A stretch of 64,000 bases of DNA from Fuerstiella sp041398845 (GCA_041398845.1 JAWKTZ010000021.1:6281-70280); one strand, 5' to 3'. Counted from the first letter of the stretch, positions 25,501 through 33,824 are shown. The notes: generated by a model not told the origin, from the letters alone. Translations and numbers: made by a program.

Positions 25501-27629
25501 GCCGGCGCAGAAACATTCATTGGCGTTGACGGAGCCGTCGCGCGATCGCCGGAGGTGTAATCATCGTCGCCGGGAATGGCTCGCAGCAAAGCACCGTTGG
25601 AACACCCAAACCAGTCGCCGATATCGTTGCGGTCGCGGCCCTGTTGAGTTCGCCCCGACACGGCCTGAATGACACCGGTGTCGGGATTCAATCGAAAATC
25701 GCGGTTACTGCAGTCCACGGTTTCGCCGGTCTTTACGCTGGTGATGATTCCGCCAAACAGACCGCCGGAACCGTACACCCAGTTGTCCAGTCCAAAACGC
25801 AGGCTGTTGACTCGAGCCTGAGCGTTGCGAACATCAAACCCGCTGAACAGCTTTTCAACGTTGTCTGCCCTGCCGTCGCCGTTGGTATCCTGAGCGTACA
25901 GAATGTCCGGAGCATCGCAGATCAGAACGCCATTCCGCCACACCTTGACATCTGTCGGAAAACGCAGGCCGTCAACAAACGTATGAGCTTCTTCGAACTC
26001 TCCGTCGCTGTCGGAATCGCGCAGCCAGCGAATGCGACCGTTCTGCGGAAACGTTTCGAAGACTCCTTCGCCATAGTCGTTCATTTCCGCCACCCACAAT
26101 CGACCGTCAACTCCAAAGTCAATCGCCACCGGGTCGGTCACGTCGGGTTCGGCAGCCGCCAGAGCGATGTGAAGATTGTTGTGCGTCTGCATGCACTTCA
26201 GCGATTCGGCAGGAGATTTCGGAGGGACTCCCTGCGTTCCCTGAGCCGAGTGAAACTCATCCGGTACCTGGCGATGAACTTCCTCGACGATGAGTGTCTC
26301 CAGCCCGCCTTTCAACGTCGTCGGCAGAGCAAAGTAGGGGACCTCGGCCCCGCCGCCGTAACCTCCTTCGGCAACGAGTCGTTCCGAAGGAATGTAGCAA
26401 CAGAAGTCGTTGCTGTAGGTGTTGAGCCAGAAGCGATTGCGATCGAGTTCCTGCTTCAGCCGCAGAGCGTAATCGACACAGACTTCCCCGGCCAGAAAGG
26501 TCATGCAGAAGCTGTCGCCAAACGTCCAGGTCTGTATGGGATAGTCGATTTGCGACAGCAGTGCTTCGCCGCGATCCAGCTTTGCCAGTTGAGTTGTCGC
26601 GTTGTATTGATCCGTGGGCCGACCTTTGGTCAGACGCTGTTCGAGTTCCTCGCGAGTGGGGACATCGTTGAGCGGCAGCGCGATGGTGTTCAGAACCGAC
26701 TTCGCCGAGCCCGTGATTGCACGCAGTTCCGTGCCAAGCAGTCTCTGCACCTCTGTGGCAATTTCGACGCCCTGGCCTTCCGCCACATCAACCTTATCCG
26801 GAGTGACTCCGGAAATCGGATTCTGATCCGAACCGGCACCGATCGACACCATCGCCACGGTGCCCGGAAGGTTGCGTTCGATCATTGCCGCTGCATAGCC
26901 GGCCCAGTCACCGCTGATCTGATTGAAGCCCAGCGTCACACAGTGGCACGCATACGAAACGTAGATCGCTCGCGGCTTCCCATCCTTGACGCTGCGGACA
27001 ACCAACATCGGCAGATCATGATCCCTGGGGCCTCCAACCAGCCGACGATTCTTCGCAAACGTTACTTCCCCCACGCCCCAGTGCAGAGTTGCCGGCTGTC
27101 GATCGTTCAAAGCCTTTGTGGCAACGTCAATGATGTAGTCGGTAAGCTCCCGAGTGTACTGATCAATGTGCTGCTGATGTTCCGGAGGAATGGCCGTGCT
27201 GAAGATGTTGTCACAGGCCCCGTTCACCTTGGGCGTGCAATGAGAATGAGTGAACGTGACGGCAAGGTTCTTACGCGGCAACTGATGAGACTGCTGGAGC
27301 TGTTTCGCAACGGCGTCGACCATCGAAGTCCGAACGCCCAGGCTGTCCAGTGTGATCAGAACGAGCGGAGCCTGATCCCCCTGAGAAATGGCCAACGCGC
27401 GAGCAAAGATCGGCTGAGAAACTCCTTCCGATTCTTCTCGACGATTTCCAAATCCATTCAATCGAATCGGATAGTCGGGAGTAATATCGACGGCCGCGAC
27501 TCCCACATCATATTCCGAACCACCCGCCTCGGTGACGTCATCGCCCGTCGCCGAAGTGCCCGCGACAAGGCAGCTCCACAGCGTGCCGGTCAGGAGAAAT
27601 GTCTTTGCAGAAGCCGAGAAGTCCGTCAT
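22500..27629 (-). CDS. Secreted ceramidase-like, PVC-type dehydrogenase, HEAT and cytochrome c fusion
   Basis: A 1,709-residue exported protein. A signal peptide ends near residue 28 (LVAGTSATG). Residues about 35-455 form a neutral/alkaline ceramidase-like domain: VGVAAVDITPDYPIRLNGF, the zinc-type FTHSHCTP, YACHCVTLG and SIGAGSDQNPIS at the nucleophile region. About 480-870 form a PVC-type dehydrogenase propeller (ALAAAEPDVTDPVAIDF, DSDGEFEEAHTFVDGL). HEAT-like repeats run about 890-1270. Haem-binding CASCH (C1303, C1306, H1307) has VGPDLKALTNRDPQWLL after it. A final helical part of about 270 residues follows. The ceramidase-type fold hydrolyses N-acyl bonds in lipids, or other amides in bacterial relatives. 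Coupling to a haem dehydrogenase is a planctomycete-style fusion whose substrate is unknown. Single gene, with its stop inside a repeat. Confidence 0.85.
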   Translation of the reverse strand: MTDFSASAKTFLLTGTLWSCLVAGTSATGDDVTEAGGSEYDVGVAAVDITPDYPIRLNGFGNRREESEGVSQPIFARALAISQGDQAPLVLITLDSLGVRTSMVDAVAKQLQQSHQLPRKNLAVTFTHSHCTPKVNGACDNIFSTAIPPEHQQHIDQYTRELTDYIIDVATKALNDRQPATLHWGVGEVTFAKNRRLVGGPRDHDLPMLVVRSVKDGKPRAIYVSYACHCVTLGFNQISGDWAGYAAAMIERNLPGTVAMVSIGAGSDQNPISGVTPDKVDVAEGQGVEIATEVQRLLGTELRAITGSAKSVLNTIALPLNDVPTREELEQRLTKGRPTDQYNATTQLAKLDRGEALLSQIDYPIQTWTFGDSFCMTFLAGEVCVDYALRLKQELDRNRFWLNTYSNDFCCYIPSERLVAEGGYGGGAEVPYFALPTTLKGGLETLIVEEVHRQVPDEFHSAQGTQGVPPKSPAESLKCMQTHNNLHIALAAAEPDVTDPVAIDFGVDGRLWVAEMNDYGEGVFETFPQNGRIRWLRDSDSDGEFEEAHTFVDGLRFPTDVKVWRNGVLICDAPDILYAQDTNGDGRADNVEKLFSGFDVRNAQARVNSLRFGLDNWVYGSGGLFGGIITSVKTGETVDCSNRDFRLNPDTGVIQAVSGRTQQGRDRNDIGDWFGCSNGALLRAIPGDDDYTSGDRATAPSTPMNVSAPADTYRLFPPDNLVTFELSGAPGSATAACGLGIYRDVALGRDYRGDAFTCEPVHQSVHRIDLDFQEHGYVGRRGAGEEASEFLSSTDRWFRPVQARTGPDGALWVVDMYRYVIEHSRWIPQATLAEVDVRAGRGKGRIYRVSSSTSQKANRMRLIPDLASLSPTDRVQQLDTANGVIRDLVHQMILWESPARVAEALRTLLTTARHPIAKIHAVSLLHHADLLQPEDLMPLLDSEYDHIVRLAVKFSETLLSRPLESRSLPDAVANLDSHDNPRVRRQAALSLGACNAPDTGLYLARLLVDEPDVHVRSAVFSSINARNIASIIDVFPTQSKDPQNLRSGERLVVMAIQLGENSVVERVLSELPSVTALPTGPAMNHWIDVISALDSRQHRHSVAPGSRFVQSMTAIRTAALQKAQQISATEPELLAAIRLLGRPFGPFAKSALSKEQQRTFVTQNVEALAGLLSPRYPANIQQAAIEGIAATAAPNASEVLINACGSLNSDSQAAVVDALLNHQGGATALLDAISAQQLRPEIFDAASRQRALTSPDEGVRILAARVFGMERQSSRASVIETLQSALQLPADVNHGRDVFRKRCASCHKLEDHGFVVGPDLKALTNRDPQWLLTTILDPNKDVDARYTAWTAAMNDGRTASGMIVEETATTILLRESGGKEHLLVRTDIDEFRSTQKSVMPEGLEKDLSPQDLRNVIAYVTSMAPARTGHSTPAGDGELPRQPPEIAPFLLDETQSAERRQAVIDARPGMGPGIVSILVSDLPPGDLDEEYRRIPWIWRVAIATAKRNDGGEIRDLLEVSVSGEGHPLKDWQAVVIGGGLINGLTQIGVWPHQRIAEILSGLPGVKAAWPQLLQKSALMADDTSVRNGTRYDALRIVALQDEAIAVPFLKKYFTPDTNSELQMGAVSGLCDIDSDTVIPLLIDSLSFLEGPNRRLAIEGLLRTDARATALTQQIQSKKITLTEADVAILQQQTNEASRVRAKRLQQTLQP

Positions 27630-27865
27630 CGCAGGATTCCAGAAAAACAGGCGGGATGATGTTCAACGTCTGGTGACCGTTGGTCCGGGCAGCGTCGATC
27701 CGGGCCGCAGAACAAGGTCGCATTTTTCCCACAGGAAGTCCATTCGATGGACGCCGTTTTCTCACACTTCCAAATCCGCTTGCCCCCGAGAATCCGGACG
27801 TGACCGGATCGAACGCACCGCGTCCGTGGACAGGATTGGAAGGAAAGAGCGGAACCAGACCGCCG
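27630..27865. other. Intergenic DNA between ceramidase start and regulator remnant
   Basis: The 5' side of the ceramidase-dehydrogenase gene. Open frames here overlap each other on both strands and have no recognisable product. A decayed upstream part of the WYL regulator may lie in it. Confidence 0.4.
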
Positions 27866-28039
27866 ATGGCCGCACTCAGCATATCTCACTTCGATATCTC
27901 GACGTACCTGGGCAACAGCCTCCGAGCTGTCCGAGGCGACAGCGATCAGACGTGGGACGTCATTCTGAAGTTCCGCCCGGAAATGGCCGGTCGCGTTGAG
28001 GAAAACATCTGGCACCACAGCCAACAACTGAAAGGGTGA
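27866..28039 (+). pseudogene. Remnant of a WYL-domain transcriptional regulator
   Basis: The last 57 or so codons of an open frame read FDISTYLGNSLRAVRGDS, then WDVILKFRPEMAGRVEENIW and HHSQQLKG before a stop. This matches the middle of WYL regulators of the YafY/DeoR-like kind, where the typical text is close to V-x-L-x-F-x-P-x-x-A-x-x-V-x-E-x-x-W-H-x-S-Q. The usual helix-turn-helix, the WYL motif itself and the C-terminal 50 residues are not found in any frame around it. It is best explained as a decayed fragment, lying 8 bp from the convergent PP2C gene. Confidence 0.6.
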
Positions 28040-28047
28040 TGCAAACC

Positions 28048-28980
28048 TTAGAAGGCGATTTCGGTGTCTGACAGTCTGGACAGGACTTCGTAGACGCTGT
28101 CTTCTCCGCAGGTGTCTGCTGCGGACGGAGGGGCCTGGAAGTTCGCAATCACTGCGGTAATGTTGTCTCGTCCGCCGCCGTTGTTTGCGGCCGTGATCAG
28201 TTGCTCACACTGGTCTTCCGGAGAATGCCCGGTGTTCATGATCGATTCGACCTGTGTCAGTGACAGATGTCGAGTCAGTCCGTCAGAACACAACAGCAGC
28301 GAATCTCCCGGTCGCAGTTCGTGGCGAAACAGGTCCGGTTCCGGCTCGGGTTCAGACGACACTGCTGCGGAAAGTGAGTTCCACAGCATGTGATGAAACT
28401 GACTGTTACGAATTTCGTCTTCGGGCACTCCGGAGTCCATCATCGCCTGAGCAACCGTGTGATCGCGCGTCATTCTGGAAAGCGATCCGTCGCGGAGTCG
28501 ATAGCAGGCGCTGTCTCCGATGTGCAGAACGTAGAAATACGGCCAGACCACATAGGTGACCGTCAACGTTGTCCCCATCTGGACTTTTTCCTGATTCATG
28601 CGACCTTCGACCTGCAGTCGTTTCCGGATTTGCTCTGGCGCGGCTCGCAGCGCTTCGCGAAATTCCTCATCATCGTTGGGGTCAATGACAAGGAAGTCTT
28701 CCATCAGCATCGAAACGCAGGACGCCATCTGTCGAATTGCAATCTGACTGGCGGTGGCTCCGTGAGCGTAGCCGCCCATGCCATCGGCGACAATCAGCAA
28801 CTCACCAGGCTGTTGAGCGACCATCGATCGGCCATCCATATCGATCACGCTGCTGTCACAGACATTCAACAGCCGGCGCATATCGGCAATCAGATAGTTG
28901 TCCTGGTTTGATGTCCGTACCTGACCAACGTGAGTAAGCCCTGCCATTTGAAGCCGAGGCCGTGAGAGATCGTTGTTCAT
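28048..28980 (-). CDS. PP2C-family Ser/Thr protein phosphatase
   Basis: A 310-residue cytosolic metal-dependent phosphatase (PPM/Stp1 type) that would reverse Hanks-type kinase phosphorylation. Start chosen at ATG 28980 (MNNDLSRPRLQMAGLTHVG); upstream codons read as non-coding. Motifs in order: VRTSNQDNYLIAD, LLIVADGMGGYAHG, LHIGDSACYRLRDG, LLLCSDGLTRHL and GGRDNITAVIANF, which together carry the Asp residues for two metals. There is a C-terminal tail of about 35 residues. No kinase gene is beside it. The 500 bp upstream hold no gene. Confidence 0.9.
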   Translation of the reverse strand: MNNDLSRPRLQMAGLTHVGQVRTSNQDNYLIADMRRLLNVCDSSVIDMDGRSMVAQQPGELLIVADGMGGYAHGATASQIAIRQMASCVSMLMEDFLVIDPNDDEEFREALRAAPEQIRKRLQVEGRMNQEKVQMGTTLTVTYVVWPYFYVLHIGDSACYRLRDGSLSRMTRDHTVAQAMMDSGVPEDEIRNSQFHHMLWNSLSAAVSSEPEPEPDLFRHELRPGDSLLLCSDGLTRHLSLTQVESIMNTGHSPEDQCEQLITAANNGGGRDNITAVIANFQAPPSAADTCGEDSVYEVLSRLSDTEIAF

Positions 28981-29498
28981 GGTTTCACGCAATCTGTCAG
29001 GGAGATGTGGTGGTGCGGTCGTTGCCCGAAGAATGCCACCGGCGATCGGTTCGAAGCAATCGGCATGCCATTGCCGGACGAAAAACGGCGAAACCACAAG
29101 ATGGCGTGTCGGGCGGAGGTGACGTGAGTCCGGATCGGTCGATTGCCGACCAGGCCGGTGTCTGAAGCTGCGATGACGCTCCCTGCCGGATCGGTCGGCG
29201 AGGCCCTCCAGCGCAATTCCGGACGCCGTCGAAGTCACGAAGCGTGCTCAATGCCAGTAGCTGTGACCTGCAGATCTGATTCCTGCCAATTGCTCGACGT
29301 TCGGTATGGCATCTGCTTTCTCCTGGGTGAAGCGACTGGAAGACATGTGGCAACGGGGGGCTGCGGCCAATTCGTCCCATCGGTGTTCCCCGATCGTCTA
29401 TATTCTGCAATCAACGTGACGCTGCACACACTTCATCCGCGAAACGCACAGCAGCGGCGAAACGCGGTGGACGAACAGCACGGCGTCAATCTGAACAA
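28981..29498. other. Intergenic DNA, divergent promoter region, no gene seen
   Basis: 518 bp between the divergent PP2C and membrane-metzincin genes. Overlapping frames on both strands give Arg/Ser-rich translations without recognisable domains. It should contain both promoters; no clear promoter box or repeat was found. Confidence 0.5.
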
Positions 29499-30695
29499 AT
29501 GACTGAATCCAGGCCGGTGATTGAAATCGGAGTGATCGTGGCGGGGCCGCTGGAAAGCGTGGACCGTCAGGCTGTGCATGGCGCTGTGACCGACGTCGTG
29601 CAGACGCTTCAGATGGCACTGCCGTCATTCGACTGGCGCTTTCGGACTGTGCGGCGCGACGAATGGTCGTCATCGTCTCGTATTGAACCGACGGAACTGC
29701 TGCGGCAGGCTCGCGAAGAACGGGATGAGTACGGCTGGGACTTTGCGTTCGTGATGACTCATGCCGATCTTATCAGCCACTACAAACCGTTCGCTCTGGC
29801 CGCCACGTCCAGTGCTCTGGACGTGGCTGTGATTTCCACGGCCAGAATCGATCCTCGCGCGATCGAGCCGGAATCGACGGATGACGAACGTTCTGCGCGG
29901 ATTCAACAACGGCTCGGTCGACTGCTGCTGCATTCGTTCGGCCACTGGCTTGGACTGAATCACCATGACGACCCGGACAATGCCATGCACGACATTGCGT
30001 CGATCAACGATTTGTCCACAGGGCAGAATTTTTCTCGGGATCAGTGTGAAGCGATGCAGTCGGTTCTGAACGACATCGCGGACCAGCGACTGGAAGAACG
30101 AGACGATCTGCGGCGCGCCTCGTTGACTCGCTTCTGTGTTCTCGCTGCGTGGGAGAACCGCGACGAAATTCTGGGAGCGATCGTGCAGGCGAAGCCCTGG
30201 GAATTTCCGACCCGTCTCAGTCGACTCACCACGGCAGCGGTGTCGACCGTTTTGATCCTGCTGATGACGGCGGAAACATGGGACATGGCCATGAGCCAGA
30301 GCGGTGCGTCGATGACCGGTTTGTTTTTGTTTTCGATCGTCGGTACGACGGCCTATGTTGGAGTGCGGCAGCAGCTTTTTCTGCGCCGCAACGGACGACG
30401 CATCACCGAGCAGATTGTGACCAGCAACACAGCCGCTGCCGCAATTGTTGCCACCGGCATGTTTGTGATGTTCCTGCTGCTGAGCATTCTGACAGTGGTC
30501 GCTGGCTGGTTGCTGTTTCCTTCTGACGTTGTCAACGGGTGGGTCGCATCGATCCACAAGCCGATTCGGCTGCGACACTATCTGCTGCTGGCCACAACCG
30601 TCGGGTCACTCGGCATCGTGATCGGAGCGCTGGGAGCATCATTTGAACAGCATCATCATTTTCGACACGTTGTGTTTGTTGATGAGGAAGTCTGA
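29499..30695 (+). CDS. Membrane protein with degenerate metzincin (archaemetzincin-like) domain
   Basis: 398 residues from ATG 29499. The N-terminal 220 residues are soluble and fold-like: VIEIGVIVAGPLESVDRQAV, then DFAFVMTHADLISHYK and the zinc site HSFGHWLGLNHHDD followed by NAMHD. Metzincins carry HExxHxxGxxH; here the spacing of the three His and the Gly is exact, but the catalytic Glu is Ser. A Met follows shortly after (NAMHDIAS), as in a Met-turn. The C-terminal 170 residues hold about four membrane segments (AAVSTVLILLMTAETW, MTGLFLFSIVGTTAYVG, IVATGMFVMFLLLSILTVV, YLLLATTVGSLGIVIGA). There is no signal peptide, so the metzincin part is probably cytosolic. It may bind zinc without cleaving. 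Same strand as the MgtC-like gene, 85 bp before it. Confidence 0.65.
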   Translation: MTESRPVIEIGVIVAGPLESVDRQAVHGAVTDVVQTLQMALPSFDWRFRTVRRDEWSSSSRIEPTELLRQAREERDEYGWDFAFVMTHADLISHYKPFALAATSSALDVAVISTARIDPRAIEPESTDDERSARIQQRLGRLLLHSFGHWLGLNHHDDPDNAMHDIASINDLSTGQNFSRDQCEAMQSVLNDIADQRLEERDDLRRASLTRFCVLAAWENRDEILGAIVQAKPWEFPTRLSRLTTAAVSTVLILLMTAETWDMAMSQSGASMTGLFLFSIVGTTAYVGVRQQLFLRRNGRRITEQIVTSNTAAAAIVATGMFVMFLLLSILTVVAGWLLFPSDVVNGWVASIHKPIRLRHYLLLATTVGSLGIVIGALGASFEQHHHFRHVVFVDEEV

Positions 30696-30780
30696 CGACG
30701 GTAACACGGGAGCGGCCGCATAGACTGTGCGTCCATCACCAACCAACGTCTTTTTCGGATCAGTCAAAAGGCCACGGATC

Positions 30781-31245
30781 ATGGACTTCGGGTTTCTGAA
30801 TCACGTTCCCGACCTGATCATTCGACCGCTGGTGGCGTGTCTGATCGGTGCGATGATCGGCTGGAATCGTGAACGGCGAGGACGAGCGGCCGGACTGCGA
30901 ACTCAGGTGCTGGTGTGTCTGGGAGCCTGCGTGTACACGATGGTGACGATGGAACTGCAGCGAGTGATGAGGCGGGACGATCCGGATTCCAACGTGGATC
31001 CGATCCGTGTGATCGCGGGCATTGTCGGCGGCATCGGTTTTCTGGGTGCCGGGTCGATCATTCAGTCGGGCGGTACCGTGAAAGGTGTGACGACGGCCGC
31101 GACGGTCTGGGTTGTTGGAGCCATGGGGATCGCCTGCGGTCTGGGACTGTTTGCTATGACAGCCGTGACAGCCGCCCTGACAGCGATCACTCTGGTCGGC
31201 CTGCATTGGCTCGAAAGCGCCGTAACGGACGATGACTCGTCGTAA
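30781..31245 (+). CDS. MgtC/SapB-family inner-membrane protein
   Basis: 154 residues from ATG 30781 (MDFGFLNHVPDLIIRPL); an in-frame earlier codon at 30727 is less likely. Four membrane segments are seen. The conserved MgtC core is present: ACLIGAMIGWNRERRGRAAGLRTQVLVCLGAC, then IRVIAGIVGGIGFLGAGSII and GVTTAATVWVVGAMGIACGLG. Family members act in acid, magnesium or envelope stress, some by inhibiting the F-ATPase. It lacks the extra C-terminal domain of Salmonella MgtC, so it is the short SapB-like form. It lies convergent with the M50 protease. Confidence 0.9.
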   Translation: MDFGFLNHVPDLIIRPLVACLIGAMIGWNRERRGRAAGLRTQVLVCLGACVYTMVTMELQRVMRRDDPDSNVDPIRVIAGIVGGIGFLGAGSIIQSGGTVKGVTTAATVWVVGAMGIACGLGLFAMTAVTAALTAITLVGLHWLESAVTDDDSS

Positions 31246-31289
31246 CAGGCGATTGGTCCGCCACCGCCGAAAACTGCGCGATGGCCATT

Positions 31290-32417
31290 CTACACTGCGG
31301 CCTGAGCCTGTCGGGGGCGAACGATGGCTTGTGGAGCGGCCACTGAATTCATCATGACCAGTTCCCCGATGTTTTCCAGCGTGAGCAGACCGACAACCTG
31401 CCCGTTTCGCAGCACAGGCAATGATGTCTGCTGATGATCTCGCATCAGATTGATGGTGTCTTCCAGCGAATCGAACTCCGTTGCGAATCGGTCAACGGGT
31501 GTCATCACGTCGGCAACGGTTTGATCAATGTGTTCGGCACGCAGACCCTCCACCAGATTCCTTCGCTGCAGGATTCCCCAGACTCGTTCATCATCAACCA
31601 CCGGAAAGTCGGTCTGAGCTCCAGCCAGCAGTTCGTCAGCCGCATGGTTCAGTGAGTCGTTGGGGCGAAGAGTGCGGAAGACCGTCATCATGGCGTCGCG
31701 AACGGTCGCCCCGTCCAGCGCCGCCGTGACTTCCACCGTGCGAGCTTCCGCTTCTGCTCCGAGGTAAACAAAGATCGCGATGAACAGCAGGAACGGGTTA
31801 TACAGCAGACCAAACAGACCAAACACAATCGCCATCATCTGTCCGACGCCGGCTGCAGAACGAGTGGCTCGAGCATAGTTCATTCGCGTGGCCAGCAGCG
31901 CCCGCAGAACTCGACCACCATCCATGGGAAACGCGGGCAGCAGATTGAACAGCACCAGTGCGACGTTGACCCACAGCAGATTTGCCAGGAATCCAACCAG
32001 TGACGCACCGATCACCGGTTCCACAGTCACTCGATTGAGTCCGCCGATGGCCTGCAGCGACAGAAACAGGATGGCAGCGATGACGACGTTCACCACTGGC
32101 CCCGCAATGGCCACGGCCAGTTCCTGTCTGGGCTCACGCGGCATGCGTTCCAGCCTCGCGACTCCGCCGATGGGCAGCAGAGTGATGTCCTGCGTTGGAA
32201 TGCCAAATCGAGCTGCCATGGCGGCGTGACCCAGTTCATGCAGCACCACGCAGGCAAACAGAGCCAGAATGAATCCCACGCCGACGAGTGCTCCGGCCAT
32301 CCCGGCTCCGGACGCAAAGTGGCTGATGCCGACCCACGTCAGCAGGAGCAGAAAAGTCCAGTGCATGCGGATGTCAATGCCGTGGATGCGCGCCATATTC
32401 CATGACCACTTTTTCAT
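31290..32417 (-). CDS. Site-2 protease family metalloprotease (M50) with two CBS domains
   Basis: A 375-residue intramembrane zinc protease of the SpoIVFB/S2P group. Membrane segments occupy residues about 18-220. The zinc site is CVVLHELGHAAMA (HELGH 60-64) and the third ligand is Asp166 in FNLLPAFPMDGGRVL. Two CBS domains occupy about 240-365 (VRDAMMTVFRTLRPNDSLNH; VADVMTPVDRFATEFDSLED), likely binding adenine nucleotides and linking proteolysis to energy state. No dedicated substrate gene such as an anti-sigma factor is next to it; the convergent MgtC-like gene and the secreted Gln-rich gene flank it. Confidence 0.92.
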   Translation of the reverse strand: MKKWSWNMARIHGIDIRMHWTFLLLLTWVGISHFASGAGMAGALVGVGFILALFACVVLHELGHAAMAARFGIPTQDITLLPIGGVARLERMPREPRQELAVAIAGPVVNVVIAAILFLSLQAIGGLNRVTVEPVIGASLVGFLANLLWVNVALVLFNLLPAFPMDGGRVLRALLATRMNYARATRSAAGVGQMMAIVFGLFGLLYNPFLLFIAIFVYLGAEAEARTVEVTAALDGATVRDAMMTVFRTLRPNDSLNHAADELLAGAQTDFPVVDDERVWGILQRRNLVEGLRAEHIDQTVADVMTPVDRFATEFDSLEDTINLMRDHQQTSLPVLRNGQVVGLLTLENIGELVMMNSVAAPQAIVRPRQAQAAV

Positions 32418-32803
32418 TGTCGTGTCTCCCTGAGCGTTGGTCTGTTGAATCTATTTCGCCGCTTCTCTGAGGGGGATGCGCCCGATGACGGACCAGACCT
32501 CAGACGACAAGCGACGGCACGGGCAGGAATCTGCAAACGCGGTTCCGTCAACCTGAGTTTCCTGGATTCGATACCAATGACTGGTCAGCCGATGATTGGA
32601 CTGCGCTGTCGCGACGCAGAGTGATCAACCGCAACCGTGGGGCCTGTCTGCCGAGCTGTTCTCTTTTGAAGGAAATTCCTTTGCCGGGTGCTGGGAACTC
32701 GGCGTTTCGTCTGACGACACGGTGAGCACTTTCATTCCCGGGACATGCTGAACATCTTCGGCGACTTCAGCGTGCATCCGCTTCTGCCGGAACTCAAACT
32801 CAT

Positions 32804-32819
32804 TGGCACACCAACTGCA
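32804..32819 (+). promoter_or_regulatory. Candidate sigma-54 promoter (-24/-12) for the Gln-rich protein
   Basis: TGGCACACCAACTGCA compared with consensus TGGCACGNNNNTTGCA. The GG and GC pairs have the obligatory spacing; one base differs at -24 and one at -12. It lies 91 bp upstream of the start codon, in the sense direction. The rest of the 490-bp gap (32418-32909) shows only a weak minus-strand open frame. Confidence 0.5.
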
Positions 32820-32833
32820 TGACTGCGGCGCAG

Positions 32834-32873
32834 GCAGCGTGTTGCTGCTCGATATGAGCAGCGTGTTGCTGCT
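32834..32873 (+). repeat. Twin 16-bp direct repeat forming two small hairpins in the 5' leader
   Basis: GCAGCGTGTTGCTGCT occurs at 32834-32849 and 32858-32873. Each unit folds on itself (GCAGC, loop GTGTT, GCTGC). If transcription starts about 12 bases after the -12 box, both lie in the first 45 nucleotides of the mRNA and could stabilise it or affect translation. Confidence 0.7.
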
Positions 32874-32909
32874 TAACCACACGATACTTCTGACAAAGGA
32901 CTCAGAACA

Positions 32910-33824
32910 ATGACAAAGACCCTCTTAACAACCTTCACACTCATCATCTGCGGACTTGTCTGCGCCGCTCCGGCTGCGACTGCGCAGAACGACAACGATC
33001 GTTCGGACAGCAATCAGCCGGAACGTTCTCAGCGCAATCAGCAGAATCAAAACCAGCAGCAGACAGAATTGCCTCAGGCGCTGCAGTCGCTGGACCTGAA
33101 GAATGATCAGCAACAGGAAATCCGTCAGACCATGCAGCAGCATGACCAGAAGCTGCAGAAGACATGGAAGAAGTTTCATCAGGCACACATGAAAGCCGTC
33201 AATCTGGAAGCGGCATGGATGGTCGCCGTTCGCGATACTCTGTCCGATTCTGATCAGCAGAAATTCGACCAGACTCGACAGCAGAAACGCATGAAGGGCG
33301 ACAAGCAGTCACAAAAGCAGCAGCAGCAGGCGGACCGCAGACAGCGAAACAGCCGACAATCGCAGACGAATACTCGAAGCGTCTCGTCAACCAAAGAACG
33401 GAATGAAACAGATCGGTCGCAGAATGATCGTCAGCAGAATTCCGATTTTCAGCAGCAGCAGACAGCTCAGAGCGACCACTCTGACAGCAGTTCGTCTGAC
33501 AACAATCAGGCAAGTCACAACAGCCAGCTGGATCAGTCCGGAATTCTGGTTGTGACGGTCACCTCACCCGTGATCTATACCACGGGTTCCCGACAGTCGC
33601 AGCAGCAGAAGCATCAGTGTTCGCAGGCCTGTCGTGAGTATTCCAACGAAGTTCAGGCAGCATGGCAGAAGGTTCAGAGTCTGCACCACGAAATGGTTCA
33701 GATCGAAGCGGACAAGATTCAGGCCATCGAAGAAGTTCTGACCGAAGAGCAGCGGAAGACTCTGCAGGAGCAGCGAAAGCAGCCTCAGCAGGACGACGCT
33801 GACCGAAGCGTCAGCAGCCGCTAG
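32910..33824 (+). CDS. Secreted Gln-rich, Spy/CpxP-like protein
   Basis: 304 residues. The signal peptide is MTKTLLTTFTLIICGLVCAAPAATA; the start has AAAGGA about 12 bases upstream. The mature protein is extremely rich in Gln, Asn, Ser and Asp. Two helical segments look like LTxxQ (Spy/CpxP) units: LPQALQSLDLKNDQQQEIRQ near residues 52-72, and a C-terminal one ending EVLTEEQRKTLQEQRKQ. Between them is a disordered stretch with many Q/S/N runs and an insert ILVVTVTSPVIYTTG. Spy-type proteins are periplasmic, ATP-independent chaperones induced by envelope stress, so a stress role fits. The family assignment rests on layout, not close similarity. Followed by a strong terminator. Confidence 0.6.
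   Translation: MTKTLLTTFTLIICGLVCAAPAATAQNDNDRSDSNQPERSQRNQQNQNQQQTELPQALQSLDLKNDQQQEIRQTMQQHDQKLQKTWKKFHQAHMKAVNLEAAWMVAVRDTLSDSDQQKFDQTRQQKRMKGDKQSQKQQQQADRRQRNSRQSQTNTRSVSSTKERNETDRSQNDRQQNSDFQQQQTAQSDHSDSSSSDNNQASHNSQLDQSGILVVTVTSPVIYTTGSRQSQQQKHQCSQACREYSNEVQAAWQKVQSLHHEMVQIEADKIQAIEEVLTEEQRKTLQEQRKQPQQDDADRSVSSR

Noticed and set aside
25644..27659. A 671-codon open frame on the plus strand opposite the ceramidase fusion
   Set aside because: It is wholly antisense to a well-supported gene, has no domain, and arises from the codon bias of the real gene.
32625..32882. An 85-codon minus-strand frame in the Gln-rich gene leader
   Set aside because: It has a CSWC motif, but it covers the sigma-54 box and the twin repeats, has no ribosome-binding site and matches nothing I know.
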